Of a stretch of 47,012 nucleotides of DNA, positions 17,940 through 26,486 are shown one piece after another. Origin of the DNA: JAIQFR01 sp041494445 (lineage in GTDB: Bacteria > Acidobacteriota > Polarisedimenticolia > Polarisedimenticolales > JAIQFR01); contig JBGQAU010000012.1 in assembly GCA_041494445.1 (NCBI GenBank), forward strand, positions 1-47,012, read 5' to 3'. Every line of letters begins with the position of its first letter. Position 1 is the stretch's first letter. Below the pieces are notes generated by a model. That model was given only the letters and a program-made list of their open reading frames with translations, was not told the DNA's origin and did no database searches. The translations under genes and the position numbers were made by a program.

Positions 17940-18951
17940 CTCGCAGCTTCTCGATGACGCTGACGATGTCGATCTTGGCGGGGCATCCCGCGATGCACCG
18001 GCCGCACCCGACGCAGCTCGGCCGGCCGTACTCGGCCACGAACCCGCGCTGCTTGTGGTAGTAACGGAACTTGATGCGCGACGAGCGGTGCTCCCTGAAG
18101 TTCTCCCCGCCGGCGACGAGCGCGTGGCTCTCGAAAAGGCAGGAATCCCAGGAGCGGTTGCGCCGGCCGGAGCGGCTCCCGAGATCCACCTCGTCGTTCA
18201 CGTCGAAGCAGTAGCAGGTCGGGCAGACCATGCTGCACGAGCCGCAGGAGAGGCACTTCCGGCCCAGCTCGTCCCAGACCGCGCTGGCGTACTCGATCTC
18301 CATGATTTCGGGAAGGTCCCCGAGCTCCACCCGGGTCCGGTACGCCGAGTTGCGCTTGCCGGAGCGCCGCTTGTACTCGGCAAAGTCCGCGGCGGTCGGC
18401 TTCTCGAGCAGGCAGCCGCTCTGCAGCGTCATGTCGTCGCCCCGGCTCGACCCGACGAGGACCAGGTAGTCGTCCCCCAAATCGCTCAGGTAGAGGTCGA
18501 ACCCGCTGTCCACGAAGTCGGCGTTCATCGAGCGCGCGAAATGCATGTCGTCCGGCTCGAAGTCGACGCCGATGACGGCGGTGCTCTTCCTCCGAGTGAC
18601 GAAGTACGGGTCGGCGTACTTCCCGCCGGCGAAGACCCGTTCGAGGATGTTCAGGCCGAAGATGTCGTAGGGGTGGACGCCGAGCACCACGGTGGGCCGC
18701 GCCGCCTCCTCCAGCAGGTCCCGGAAGCCGTCCCGCTCGTCGAAGGCGAGAAGGCGCTCCCGGGGCGGCAGCAGGAACTTCTTGGGAGGAAGAATGGTCC
18801 GCGGGTAGGAGAGCACCACGTCCGACCAGAGGGCCGGCCGGTCGAAGGCGAACCCCCCGCCTCGCCGGACCGGCGCGTGGACCTCGCCGAACGCCGGGAG
18901 CAGGGCGGTGAAGAGGTCCATCTGGTGCTTGGCGATCTTCAGGATCTTCAT
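17899..18951 (-). CDS. hydB: Group 3b hydrogenase beta subunit (4Fe-4S)
   Basis: This encodes 350 residues starting MKILKIAKHQMDLFTALLP. It belongs to the 4Fe-4S family of sulfhydrogenase/sulfite-reductase beta subunits. There are two C-terminal cluster motifs: CLSCGSCSMVCPTCYC near residue 235 and CVGCGRCIAGCP near residue 320. The N-terminal half contains the family's conserved region with VLGVHPYDIFGLNILERVF. It relays electrons between the gamma flavoprotein and the delta subunit. It is first of the four structural genes (order beta, gamma, delta, alpha, as in archaeal sulfhydrogenase operons) and lies 75 bases after a receiver-domain gene on the same strand. Confidence 0.93.
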   Translation of the reverse strand: MKILKIAKHQMDLFTALLPAFGEVHAPVRRGGGFAFDRPALWSDVVLSYPRTILPPKKFLLPPRERLLAFDERDGFRDLLEEAARPTVVLGVHPYDIFGLNILERVFAGGKYADPYFVTRRKSTAVIGVDFEPDDMHFARSMNADFVDSGFDLYLSDLGDDYLVLVGSSRGDDMTLQSGCLLEKPTAADFAEYKRRSGKRNSAYRTRVELGDLPEIMEIEYASAVWDELGRKCLSCGSCSMVCPTCYCFDVNDEVDLGSRSGRRNRSWDSCLFESHALVAGGENFREHRSSRIKFRYYHKQRGFVAEYGRPSCVGCGRCIAGCPAKIDIVSVIEKLRGEKDGSGRAEASA

Positions 18952-19026
18952 GATCGACTCCCACTGAGCTGGCCGGCCGAGAAGGCACTCCGGGCGACGG
19001 GGCCGGAGGGTGGCCGGTGGTTGCCG

Positions 19027-19449
19027 TCAGGCCGTCTTGTTCCCCGGGGCCGCGGCTCGGGGCGCCGAGATCAGGCGCTCGACTTCCGACAGCAGCGTCT
19101 CGGGGTCGATGGGCTTGGCGAGGAACTGGTCCGCCGGGAGCCAGCCGGACTGGGGATTCACCCGGAAATGTGGATACTCCGAGTAGACCGACGACGCGAT
19201 CACGATCGGAACGCCTGCCAGGGCCGGCACGCTCCGCATGCTCTGGAGAACGAAGAACCCCTCCGTGCGCTCGGTCATCATCACGTCGAGAAGGATGAGG
19301 TCCGGCCGCAGGGTCTTGGCCATGTCGAGGCCTTCGGTCCCGTTGGTCGCCCGGCTCACCTCGTAGCCGGAGCCCTCCAGCAGCGCCGAGATGGCCGCGA
19401 CGTAATCCGGGTCGTCATCGATGATCAGTACCTTTTTCTTTTCGCTCAT
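19027..19449 (-). CDS. Single-domain response regulator (receiver only)
   Basis: This encodes 140 residues consisting of one receiver domain. The acidic pair is in VLIIDDDPDY, the phospho-accepting Asp in LILLDVMM (about residue 54), and the conserved Lys in QFLAKPID. An insertion between beta-4 and alpha-4 (SVYSEYPHFRVNPQSGWLPAD) is unusual for the family, and a related insertion is present in the two-receiver protein at 20635-21447. There is no DNA-binding or enzymatic output domain. It lies 6 bases after the kinase hybrid and 75 bases before hydB, so it is probably part of the same transcript. It may act as a phosphate shuttle or bind a target protein. The function beyond phosphotransfer is inferred. 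Confidence 0.9.
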   Translation of the reverse strand: MSEKKKVLIIDDDPDYVAAISALLEGSGYEVSRATNGTEGLDMAKTLRPDLILLDVMMTERTEGFFVLQSMRSVPALAGVPIVIASSVYSEYPHFRVNPQSGWLPADQFLAKPIDPETLLSEVERLISAPRAAAPGNKTA

Positions 19450-19455
19450 CGGTCC

Positions 19456-20628
19456 TCACTCGGGCTCGCTCGCCTGGTGACGCGGCTGGGACGAGTCGGT
19501 CGCTGCGTGGACGGGAAGGTGGAGGGTGAAGGTGGTGCCGACGCCCTCCCGGCTGCTCACGGAGACGGTGCCGCCCAGCTCCGACACGATCTTCTTGCAG
19601 ATGGCGAGGCCCAGGCCCGTGCCGGGAATGTTCGCCGTCAATGGGATCTTCACCCGGTGGAACTCCTGGAACAGCTGGCCCAGGCTCGCGCTCGGGATGC
19701 CGATGCCCGTGTCCTCGACCTCGACGACGACCGCGTCGTCTCGCGCCGACATTCGCACGGCGACCTTGCCGCCGGGACGATTGTACTTGACGGCGTTTCC
19801 GACCAGGTTCGCCATCAGCATGCTCAGGCTGCCGGAATCCCCGCGCACGGCGGGGAGCGGCGCCGGGCAATCGATCTCCACGGCGACACCGGCCTTCTCC
19901 GCCGTGACGGCCTGGGTCTGCACCGCCCCCTGCACGACCTCGCGGAGATCCGTCGAGGCGTCGCCCCTCACGAGCTGACCGTGCTCGATCTTGGAGAGGT
20001 CGAGCCAGTCCTGGATGAGCGCCAGCATCTCGCCGAGGCGGAGCTGGGAGCGCCGCAGCCACTCCTGGGCTCTCTCCGGCAGCTCGTCGCGCGACGTGTA
20101 CAGCATGACGTCGAGGTACTGCTTGACCGCCACGACCGGTGTCTTGAGCTGATGGGAGACGAAGGTCACGAACCGGCGCTGCGCGTCCTCCTTCTCGAGG
20201 CGGAGCCGCTCCGACTCCCCGGCCAGGCGCCAGCGCTCGAAGCCGCGGTTCAGGATGACCGAGAACTCGTCGATCGTGAAGGGTTTCGGAAGGAAGTCGT
20301 AAGCCCCCGCCTTCATCGCCTCGACGGCCGTGGCGATGGTGGCGTAGCCGGTGATCACGACGATCACCATGGACGGATCGATCTGGCGGACGCGCCGGAT
20401 GACCTCCATGCCGTCGATCCTCGGCATCTTCAGGTCCACGAAGAGGAGGGCGGCAGGAGCCTCCTGGATCTTCCGGATGCCTTCCTCGCCGCTGACGAAG
20501 GTCTCGACCTCGAAGCCGGCCCGGGTCAGGATCTCGCTGCACGACAGGAGCATGATTTCGTCGTCGTCGATGACGACGACGCGATCCTGCGTCTTCGCGT
20601 GGGGCTTCTCCCGCACCTCGGTCGTCAT
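19456..20628 (-). CDS. Receiver-histidine kinase hybrid (REC-HisKA-HATPase), cytoplasmic
   Basis: This encodes 390 residues with no membrane segment. The N-terminal receiver (about 15-130) shows VVVIDDDEIM, the Asp in LLFVDLKMPRIDG, and the Lys in DFLPKPFT. The kinase follows, with the H-box FVTFVSHQLKTPVVAVKQYL near residue 170, N-box ANLVGNAVKYN, G1 DTGIGIP and G2 GTGLGLAI. In this order the receiver is upstream of the kinase, so phosphorylation of the receiver probably sets kinase activity, an arrangement common in relay nodes. It sits between two receiver-only proteins (6-base gaps on each side) and upstream of the hydrogenase genes, which makes it a likely hub of the local relay. Confidence 0.92.
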   Translation of the reverse strand: MTTEVREKPHAKTQDRVVVIDDDEIMLLSCSEILTRAGFEVETFVSGEEGIRKIQEAPAALLFVDLKMPRIDGMEVIRRVRQIDPSMVIVVITGYATIATAVEAMKAGAYDFLPKPFTIDEFSVILNRGFERWRLAGESERLRLEKEDAQRRFVTFVSHQLKTPVVAVKQYLDVMLYTSRDELPERAQEWLRRSQLRLGEMLALIQDWLDLSKIEHGQLVRGDASTDLREVVQGAVQTQAVTAEKAGVAVEIDCPAPLPAVRGDSGSLSMLMANLVGNAVKYNRPGGKVAVRMSARDDAVVVEVEDTGIGIPSASLGQLFQEFHRVKIPLTANIPGTGLGLAICKKIVSELGGTVSVSSREGVGTTFTLHLPVHAATDSSQPRHQASEPE

Positions 20629-20634
20629 CGAGCG

Positions 20635-21447
20635 CTAGCCGATCCTGCCGGGCAGGGCGAGAAGCCGGCGGACGTGCTCGAGGAACATCGGGATGTCCAG
20701 CGGCTTGGCGAGGTAGTCGTCCGGAGTGATCATGGCGGCTTCCGCTGCGGTCGGGAACACCGCCTCCGGCGGCTGCGCGATGGACGAGACCATGAGGATC
20801 GGCACGTGCCCGGCGATCGCCCGCTTGTCGCCGAACTTCACGGCCTGGTTCAGACCGTAGCCCGCGAAGGCGTCCTCCATCATGATGTCGAGGACGATGA
20901 GGTCGGGCCGGTCGGTCGTGAGGTGCGCGAGACCCTCCCTGGCGCTGGCCGCGCAGTGGACCGTGTATCCCTCGCGCTCGAGAAGGGCCGTGACCGAGGC
21001 GCAGTAGTCCGCGTCGTCGTCCACGATCAGCACCCGCTTCCGGGTCTTGAACGTGCTGGAGCTGGGCTTGTTGCGGCCCATGGAGCGCAGGGCGTCCCCG
21101 AGTATGGTACGCATTTCGTCCGCGGCCACCGGGTGGAGCGCCAGGTAGAAGACCCCGGACTCGCGGATGCTCTTCGCGAGGTCCACCGACGGGTTCTCGG
21201 CCACGGCGACCACGGGGCTCGAAGGAGCGCTGCGCCGGCATGCGGCGACCATCTCCATGCCTCGGGAGAGGTCCGGTGACAGGTCCACGAGGACCACGCT
21301 TTCGCCCGCCCCGGCCGCCACGTCCTCCGGCGCCACCGACGGGTCCACGACTTCGAACGCGAAGCCCTCCCCGCTCAGGCTGGTCACGACGTCCTTCCAG
21401 ATGCCGCCCGGGTCGGCGACGAGAAGGATTCGAGCGCGTTCCGCCAT
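20635..21447 (-). CDS. Two-receiver response regulator, first receiver degenerate
   Basis: This encodes 270 residues. The first about 125 residues look like a receiver fold (ARILLVADPGG, VVLVDLSPDLSRGMEMV, then FYLALHPVAADEM) but lack the double-acid pocket and the usual Lys, so this half is probably not phosphorylated. The second half (from about residue 138) is a full receiver: VLIVDDDADY, LIVLDIMM with the acceptor Asp, and DYLAKPLD. No output domain follows. The start was chosen at the ATG preceded by GGAGG six bases away. It is the first gene of the probable hydrogenase transcription unit, with a sigma-54-like promoter just upstream. The degenerate domain may serve as a docking surface; this is inference. 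Confidence 0.88.
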   Translation of the reverse strand: MAERARILLVADPGGIWKDVVTSLSGEGFAFEVVDPSVAPEDVAAGAGESVVLVDLSPDLSRGMEMVAACRRSAPSSPVVAVAENPSVDLAKSIRESGVFYLALHPVAADEMRTILGDALRSMGRNKPSSSTFKTRKRVLIVDDDADYCASVTALLEREGYTVHCAASAREGLAHLTTDRPDLIVLDIMMEDAFAGYGLNQAVKFGDKRAIAGHVPILMVSSIAQPPEAVFPTAAEAAMITPDDYLAKPLDIPMFLEHVRRLLALPGRIG

Positions 21448-21480
21448 GATGATCCTCCGGTGTTCCCACCGGAAATGCCA

Positions 21481-21496
21481 AGCACGCGCCGTGCCG
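21481..21496 (-). promoter_or_regulatory. Candidate sigma-54 (-24/-12) promoter of the regulator-hydrogenase unit
   Basis: Read on the minus strand the sequence is CGGCACGGCGCGTGCT. Compared with the consensus TGGCACG-N4-TTGCW, it keeps the invariant GG and GC at the correct spacing and differs at two other positions. The implied start of transcription is near 21470, giving a 23-base leader that contains the GGAGG ribosome site of the gene starting at 21447. In GC-rich DNA a chance match is possible. Apart from this, the 323-base stretch 21448-21770 shows no gene or repeat. Confidence 0.4.
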
Positions 21497-21770
21497 GGAC
21501 GCGCCGACCTCGAGAAACGCGCGAATCCCGGAAGAATCGAGGCTGAGGAGCCCGCCGGGCCGCTCGAGTGAATAGTCGTCTCATACAGGGGAGGGACACC
21601 AGAGCAAAGCGCAGCCGGTATCGGCGCGACGCCGGGGGCGTATGGGATTTCGATACAGTGTGTACGTGAACTATTCGTGGACATCGGAAAACGGCGCGAA
21701 GTACCTCCGCTCGATGTAGATTCCCGTCGCGCCGAAGACCGGCTCGGACCGCCGGGGTGGGGAAGCCCGC

Positions 21771-24197
21771 TTACCTGGCCCCACCCCACTTCCAGTCGCG
21801 GATCATCGGCATGTCCTCGCCGTGCTCGGCGATGTACTGCTTGTGGTCGATGAGCGTGTCGCGGATCGCCTGCCTGACGTAGGCCGCAGCCACCCCCAGC
21901 CTGGGCACGCGGTCGATGACGTCGCCGACGAGATGGAAGCGGTCGATGTCGTTCATCACGGCCATGTCGAAGGGGGTCGTCGTGCTCCCTTCCTCCTTGT
22001 AGCCCCGGACGTGCAGGTTCCTGTGGTTGGTCCGGCGATACGTGAGGCGATGGATCAGCCACGGGTAGCCGTGGAAGGCGAAGACGATCGGCTTGTCCGA
22101 GGTGAAGAGCCCGTCGAACTCCCGGTCCGGCAGGCCGTGGGGATGCTCGCTCGGGGGCTGGAGCTTCATCAGGTCCACGACGTTGATCACGCGGATCCTG
22201 AGGTCCGGGAAGTTCGTCCGGAGGATGTCCACCGCGGCCAGGGTCTCGAGGGTCGGGACGTCCCCGCAGCAGCCCATGACCACGTCGGGCTCCCCGCCCC
22301 GGTCGTTGCTGGCCCATTCCCAGATCCCGATCCCGGCGGTGCAGTGCTTGATCGCGGATTCCATGTCCAGCCACTGCGGCGCGGGCTGCTTGCCGGCGAC
22401 GATCACGTTGACGTAGTTGCGGCTCTTGAGGCAGTGGTCCGTCACGGACAGGAGCGTGTTGGCGTCGGGCGGCAGGTAGACCCTGATGATCTCGGCCTTC
22501 TTGTTGACCACGTGATCGAGGAAGCCGGGGTCCTGGTGGCTGAAGCCGTTGTGGTCCTGCCGCCAGACATGGGAGCTCAGCAGGTAGTTGAGCGAGGCGA
22601 TCGGCCGGCGCCAGGGGATGTGACGCGTGACCTTGAGCCACTTGGCGTGCTGGTTGAACATCGAGTCCACGATGTGGATGAACGCCTCGTAGCAGTTGAA
22701 GAACCCGTGCCGGCCGGTGAGGAGATACCCCTCCAGCCAGCCCTGGCACTGGTGCTCGCTCAGCATCTCCATGACCCGCCCGTCGGGTGCGACGTGCTCG
22801 TCGTCCGGGAGGATCTCGCCGACGAAGCAGCGGTCTGTCACCTCGAAGATGTCCCCCCAGCGGTTGGAAGCCGTCTCGTCGGGGCCGAAGATCCTGAAGT
22901 TCCCGCGGTCCCGGTTGAGCCTCATGACGTCCCGCAGGAGGCGCCCCTGGACCCGGGTGGCCTCCGCGTCGACCCGGCCCGGCCTCGGGACCGCGACGGC
23001 GTAGTCCCGGAAATCGGGCATCCTGAGGTCCTGGAGAAGGACGCCGCCGTTGGCGTGCGGGTTGGCGCTCATGCGGCGCTTCCCCTTCGGCGCGAGCTCG
23101 GCGATCTCGGGAAGCAGCGCTCCGTCGGGTCCGAACAGCTCCCGCGGCCGGTAGCTCTTCATCCACCTCTCGAGCATCTTCACGTGCTCCGGCTTCCTCG
23201 CGAGATCGTCGAGGGGGACCTGGTGGGAACGGAACGTCCCCTCCATCCGCTTGCCGTCCACCACCTTGGGCCCCGTCCACCCCTTCGGCGTGCGAAGGAC
23301 GATCATCGGCCAGCGTGGGCGCTCGCCGAGGCCCCGCGTCCGGGCCTCGCGCTGGATCGCCCGGATCTCGTCCATCACGGCGTCGAGCGTTGCCGCCATC
23401 TTCCCGTGCATCTCCTCTGGGTCGTCTCCCTCCACGAAGAACGGCGCGTACCCGTAGCCACGGAAGAGCGCCTCGATCTCGTCGTGCGGAACGCGCGAGA
23501 GGACGGTGAGGCCGGCGATCTTCGCGCCGTTGAGGTGGAGGATCGGCAGCACGGCGCCGTCGCGAATCGGGTTCAGGAACTTGTTCGAGTGCCAGCTCGT
23601 GGCGAGCGGTCCCGTCTCGGCCTCGCCGTCCCCCACCACGCACGCGACGATGAGGTCGGGGTTGTCGAACGCCGCCCCGTACGCGTGCGAGAGCGCGTAC
23701 CCCAGCTCGCCGCCCTCGTGGATCGATCCGGGAGTCTCGGGCGCGACGTGGCTGGGGATGCCGCCGGGGAACGAGAACTGCTTGAACAGCCGCTTCATTC
23801 CCTCCTCGTCCCGGGAGACGTTCGGGTAGACCTCGCTGTACGTCCCCTCCAGGTACGCGTTCGCCACGATCCCGGGCCCGCCGTGGCCGGGTCCCGTGAT
23901 GTAGATCATGTCGAGGTCCCTCTCGCGGATGACCCGGTTGAGGTGCACGTAGACGAAGTTGAGTCCCGGGGTCGTGCCCCAGTGGCCGAGGAGGCGGGGC
24001 TTGATGTGACGGAGCGTGAGCGGCTTCGTGAGGAGCGGGTTGGCGTACAGGTAGATCTGGCCCACCGACAGGTAGTTCGCGGCGCGCCAGTAAGCGTCCA
24101 TCCTGCGAAGCGTGTCGCGGTCGAGCTTCCCGGAGGAGGCCCGCCCCCGTGCCCCCGCTCCCGATCCGAGCCGCCTCTTCTCCGGATTCCTTCTCAT
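21771..24197 (-). CDS. xfp: Xylulose-5-phosphate / fructose-6-phosphate phosphoketolase
   Basis: This encodes 808 residues, the usual length for the family. It is a thiamine-diphosphate enzyme that splits xylulose-5-P (or fructose-6-P) with phosphate into acetyl-phosphate and glyceraldehyde-3-P (or erythrose-4-P). Family landmarks are YLSVGQIYLYANPLL, GHWGTTPGLNFVYVHLNRVI, ITGPGHGGPGI, GELGYALSHAYGAAFDNPDL, the TPP-binding GDGEAETGPLATSWHSNKF, HQDPGFLDHV and AFHGYPWLIHRLTYRR. An unusual basic N-terminal leader (RRNPEKRRLGSGAGARGR) precedes the conserved start at about residue 30. The ATG has GGAGG about six bases upstream. The gene is monocistronic or the upstream neighbour of the hydrogenase regulators, 323 bases away. 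It would give carbon flux to acetate or acetyl-CoA without pyruvate oxidation. Confidence 0.96.
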   Translation of the reverse strand: MRRNPEKRRLGSGAGARGRASSGKLDRDTLRRMDAYWRAANYLSVGQIYLYANPLLTKPLTLRHIKPRLLGHWGTTPGLNFVYVHLNRVIRERDLDMIYITGPGHGGPGIVANAYLEGTYSEVYPNVSRDEEGMKRLFKQFSFPGGIPSHVAPETPGSIHEGGELGYALSHAYGAAFDNPDLIVACVVGDGEAETGPLATSWHSNKFLNPIRDGAVLPILHLNGAKIAGLTVLSRVPHDEIEALFRGYGYAPFFVEGDDPEEMHGKMAATLDAVMDEIRAIQREARTRGLGERPRWPMIVLRTPKGWTGPKVVDGKRMEGTFRSHQVPLDDLARKPEHVKMLERWMKSYRPRELFGPDGALLPEIAELAPKGKRRMSANPHANGGVLLQDLRMPDFRDYAVAVPRPGRVDAEATRVQGRLLRDVMRLNRDRGNFRIFGPDETASNRWGDIFEVTDRCFVGEILPDDEHVAPDGRVMEMLSEHQCQGWLEGYLLTGRHGFFNCYEAFIHIVDSMFNQHAKWLKVTRHIPWRRPIASLNYLLSSHVWRQDHNGFSHQDPGFLDHVVNKKAEIIRVYLPPDANTLLSVTDHCLKSRNYVNVIVAGKQPAPQWLDMESAIKHCTAGIGIWEWASNDRGGEPDVVMGCCGDVPTLETLAAVDILRTNFPDLRIRVINVVDLMKLQPPSEHPHGLPDREFDGLFTSDKPIVFAFHGYPWLIHRLTYRRTNHRNLHVRGYKEEGSTTTPFDMAVMNDIDRFHLVGDVIDRVPRLGVAAAYVRQAIRDTLIDHKQYIAEHGEDMPMIRDWKWGGAR

Positions 24198-24310
24198 GAG
24201 TGCCTCCGCGATCTCCCGTCGCCGCGCGTCATCCTAGCCTCTCGGGCGGCGCAAGTACACGCCGGCCCGCGTTGCCGGTCCGGGGCGCGAAGAGTGGCGT
24301 GGGAGGGCCC

Positions 24311-24347
24311 GAAAAAGCTCCGGCCCGCCGCGAGGGCGGGCCGGAGC
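24311..24347 (-). terminator. Intrinsic terminator of the metalloprotease gene
   Basis: A perfect 13-bp inverted repeat (GCTCCGGCCCGCC / GGCGGGCCGGAGC) with a 5-base loop at 24317-24347. On the minus strand it is followed at once by TTTTTC (24311-24316). It lies 26 bases after the stop codon of the minus-strand metalloprotease gene. This is the clearest Rho-independent terminator in the window. Confidence 0.9.
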
Positions 24348-24372
24348 GCCGAGGTCGCGATTCGGCGGCTGG

Positions 24373-25914
24373 CTACGGGGTCGTCACGCGCAGGTCGTAC
24401 GAGCCGTACTTCCCGTAGTCGCTCGCGTGCGTCGAGCGGACGTAGAAGACGGCGCTCCGCGGGGCGGTCCAGACGATGATCGACGACGGATCGCTGGTGG
24501 AGCGGTTGTCGTTCGACGCGAGCACCGTGGTTCCGTTGGTGTCGAGGAGCGCCAGGTACGTGTTGGCGTCGGAGAGGAGGTTCAGCGTCTCGATCGTGTA
24601 GACCATGCCGCTGGTCGCCGTCAGCTTGAAGATGTCGATGTCGGCCTCCCCCTTGCCGTTCCCGTCCGGGTCGTAGAAGTAGGTCAGGTGCAGCGGGGTG
24701 TCGTTGGCGGCGATGGGCTTCGCCTGGGCGACCGTGTTGTTGGGCTCGTAGGCGTCCTGCCAGAACTCGATCGTGTAAAGATTGAAGTTGTCCTTCATCT
24801 CCGCGAAGTAGCCGTTCGCGACCGTGGGGTCGAACCAGCCGTCCCAGAAGGTCTCGTGCGTGACGTAGGTCGCGAGCTTGATCGGGCCGACGTAGACCTG
24901 CCACACTTCCGCGTCGGGAAGCGCCAGCCGGTCCTGGGAGTCCTCCACACCGGGGGTCATGTCGGTGGTGGAGGCACTGTCGCTGATGTCCCAGATCGTC
25001 CTCGAGACCGCGACCTCGCTGGTGTCGCCCGTGCAGGGATACTGCGTCGCGTCCTCCAGGTCGTACCAGTTGACCATGTGCCCGGGCCCGGAGCCGCCGT
25101 CCGTCTTGACGTACACGTTGCAGAGGGGCATGCCGTAGTAGCGGCGGACCGAGAGGCCGAACGAAGAGGCCCGGCCCTCGTCGAAGGAGAGCCGCAGGTC
25201 CTCGTCGCACCCGGAGAGGTAATGCGTCCCGCCGGGGCTCGTCTGCTTCGAGTAGTTGTTCATCACGTAGTGGCCCCACTCGTGCAGGATCGGCATGTCG
25301 TCGTATCCCGCCGTGTCCCGGAGCGTGACCGTGCTCCCCGAGGTGTAGGAGACGCCGACGCCGCCGTTGATGGCCCACTTGAGCGTGACGAGCTGGGACG
25401 GGCGCGTTCCCTTGAGGACCTTCACGTAGTCCGCGCCGTAGACGGCCTGGTCGAAGATGTTGAAGACCTCGCCGCCTCCTCCGACGGTGGCGACCATCGT
25501 CCCGAAGTTCACGTTGACGTTCGGGCTGTGGTTGACCACGTTCGCCGAGACCCCGGCATAGACCGAGTTGGACTGGTTCGTCACCTTGACGAAGAGGTCC
25601 GCGGTGCTGTTCGTCTTCGTGAAGACCCGGACCTTGACCGTCCGGACGGAGGAATCGATGACGCTGATGCTGAACGCGCCGTTCGCGTCGGTCTTGCCGG
25701 TCGCGATGGTCTTCTTCCCGTCGTAGATGTCCAGGTCCGCGAAGCGGATCGGCTTCTGGGAAATCACGCCGGTGAAGCCCGTCTGATCCAGCTCGCGGTC
25801 CTCGTACAGGAAGGTGCCGGAAGCGACCCAGTTGGCCTGGGCCGGAACGGCGGCGAGGACGAGCAGAAGAAGGGGCACGGCAAACCGCAGAACCCTGGAG
25901 GTCACGCGTCTCAT
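24373..25914 (-). CDS. Secreted zinc metalloprotease-like protein with C-terminal PPC-type domain
   Basis: This encodes 513 residues. The signal peptide is about residues 1-27 (LLLLVLAAVPAQA, cleavage after AQA). Residues about 30-110 form a beta-rich domain resembling a carboxypeptidase-regulatory fold (KTIATGKTDANGAFSISV). A gluzincin-style zinc site follows: HEWGH at residues 211-215 and, about 30 residues on, SFDEGRASSFG with a plausible third ligand Glu at about 246. From about residue 400, DAYEPNNTVAQAKPI to the end is a pre-peptidase C-terminal (PPC) beta-sandwich, common on exported proteases and often removed on maturation. It probably degrades proteins outside the cell; no substrate can be named. 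Its start overlaps the stop of the preceding gene by four bases (ATGA), so the two are co-translated. It ends at a strong terminator. Confidence 0.82.
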   Translation of the reverse strand: MRRVTSRVLRFAVPLLLLVLAAVPAQANWVASGTFLYEDRELDQTGFTGVISQKPIRFADLDIYDGKKTIATGKTDANGAFSISVIDSSVRTVKVRVFTKTNSTADLFVKVTNQSNSVYAGVSANVVNHSPNVNVNFGTMVATVGGGGEVFNIFDQAVYGADYVKVLKGTRPSQLVTLKWAINGGVGVSYTSGSTVTLRDTAGYDDMPILHEWGHYVMNNYSKQTSPGGTHYLSGCDEDLRLSFDEGRASSFGLSVRRYYGMPLCNVYVKTDGGSGPGHMVNWYDLEDATQYPCTGDTSEVAVSRTIWDISDSASTTDMTPGVEDSQDRLALPDAEVWQVYVGPIKLATYVTHETFWDGWFDPTVANGYFAEMKDNFNLYTIEFWQDAYEPNNTVAQAKPIAANDTPLHLTYFYDPDGNGKGEADIDIFKLTATSGMVYTIETLNLLSDANTYLALLDTNGTTVLASNDNRSTSDPSSIIVWTAPRSAVFYVRSTHASDYGKYGSYDLRVTTP

Positions 25915-26486
25915 GGCCGCACCCCCAGCCGGTACGTCGCGACGCTGCCGTCGTCGTCGGGAAGGGGCAGCGGGACTCCGAGCGCCGCCCGGATCATGTT
26001 CTCGGTGCGAAGCGCGCCGTTCGGACCGTCGGCGACGATTTCCAGGATGATCTCGTGGACGGCGGTCCCCTCCAGCGGCACCCGCAGGATCGCACGGGCG
26101 GATTCCCGGGCGTGAAGGGACGGCGAGCCGCCGTCGGGCTCGAGGGGCTCGCCCCCGTCGACGCGCGACCAGGCGGGTTGTCCGGGATGGAACGGCCGGG
26201 AGGCCACGATCCACGGCGTTCCGTCCGGACGCAGGATCTGGATGCGAAGGTCCGCGACGGGCACCGCGGCCAGAGCGACCACCTCGATCCGGGCCACGCC
26301 CGTCTGGTCGCCGGAATGACCGGATCCCGACGGGGTGACGTCGAGCAGCCGGACCCTGAGGTCGAGGTCGCCCAAGGCCTCCGTCGCGAGCACCGGTCGC
26401 GTCGGGGTCAGAGCCAAAGTCAGGAGCGCAGCGAACAGGATCCATAACGAAACCCTGCCCGCGCGGCAGGCCACGTTGCGCATCAT
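25911..26486 (-). CDS. Small exported protein co-translated with the metalloprotease
   Basis: This encodes about 191 residues from the ATG pair at 26481-26486, with GGGGAGGG a few bases upstream; an ATG five codons earlier (26501) overlaps that ribosome site and is less likely. The N-terminus has a clear signal peptide (VSLWILFAALLTLAL, cleavage near VLA-TEA). The mature part is beta-rich with alternating hydrophobics (VARIEVVALAAVPVADLRIQ, HEIILEIVADGPNG) and no motif that I recognise. The stop overlaps the start of the metalloprotease gene (ATGA). Tight coupling suggests that it is an inhibitor, chaperone or partner of the protease, but the sequence alone does not show which. Confidence 0.75.
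   Translation of the reverse strand: MMRNVACRAGRVSLWILFAALLTLALTPTRPVLATEALGDLDLRVRLLDVTPSGSGHSGDQTGVARIEVVALAAVPVADLRIQILRPDGTPWIVASRPFHPGQPAWSRVDGGEPLEPDGGSPSLHARESARAILRVPLEGTAVHEIILEIVADGPNGALRTENMIRAALGVPLPLPDDDGSVATYRLGVRP

Noticed and set aside
17653..24479. Long plus-strand frames (1208 and 885 codons) opposite hydrogenase, regulator and phosphoketolase genes
   Set aside because: They are shadows of strongly biased codons. The minus-strand products have complete conserved motifs, whereas these frames have none.
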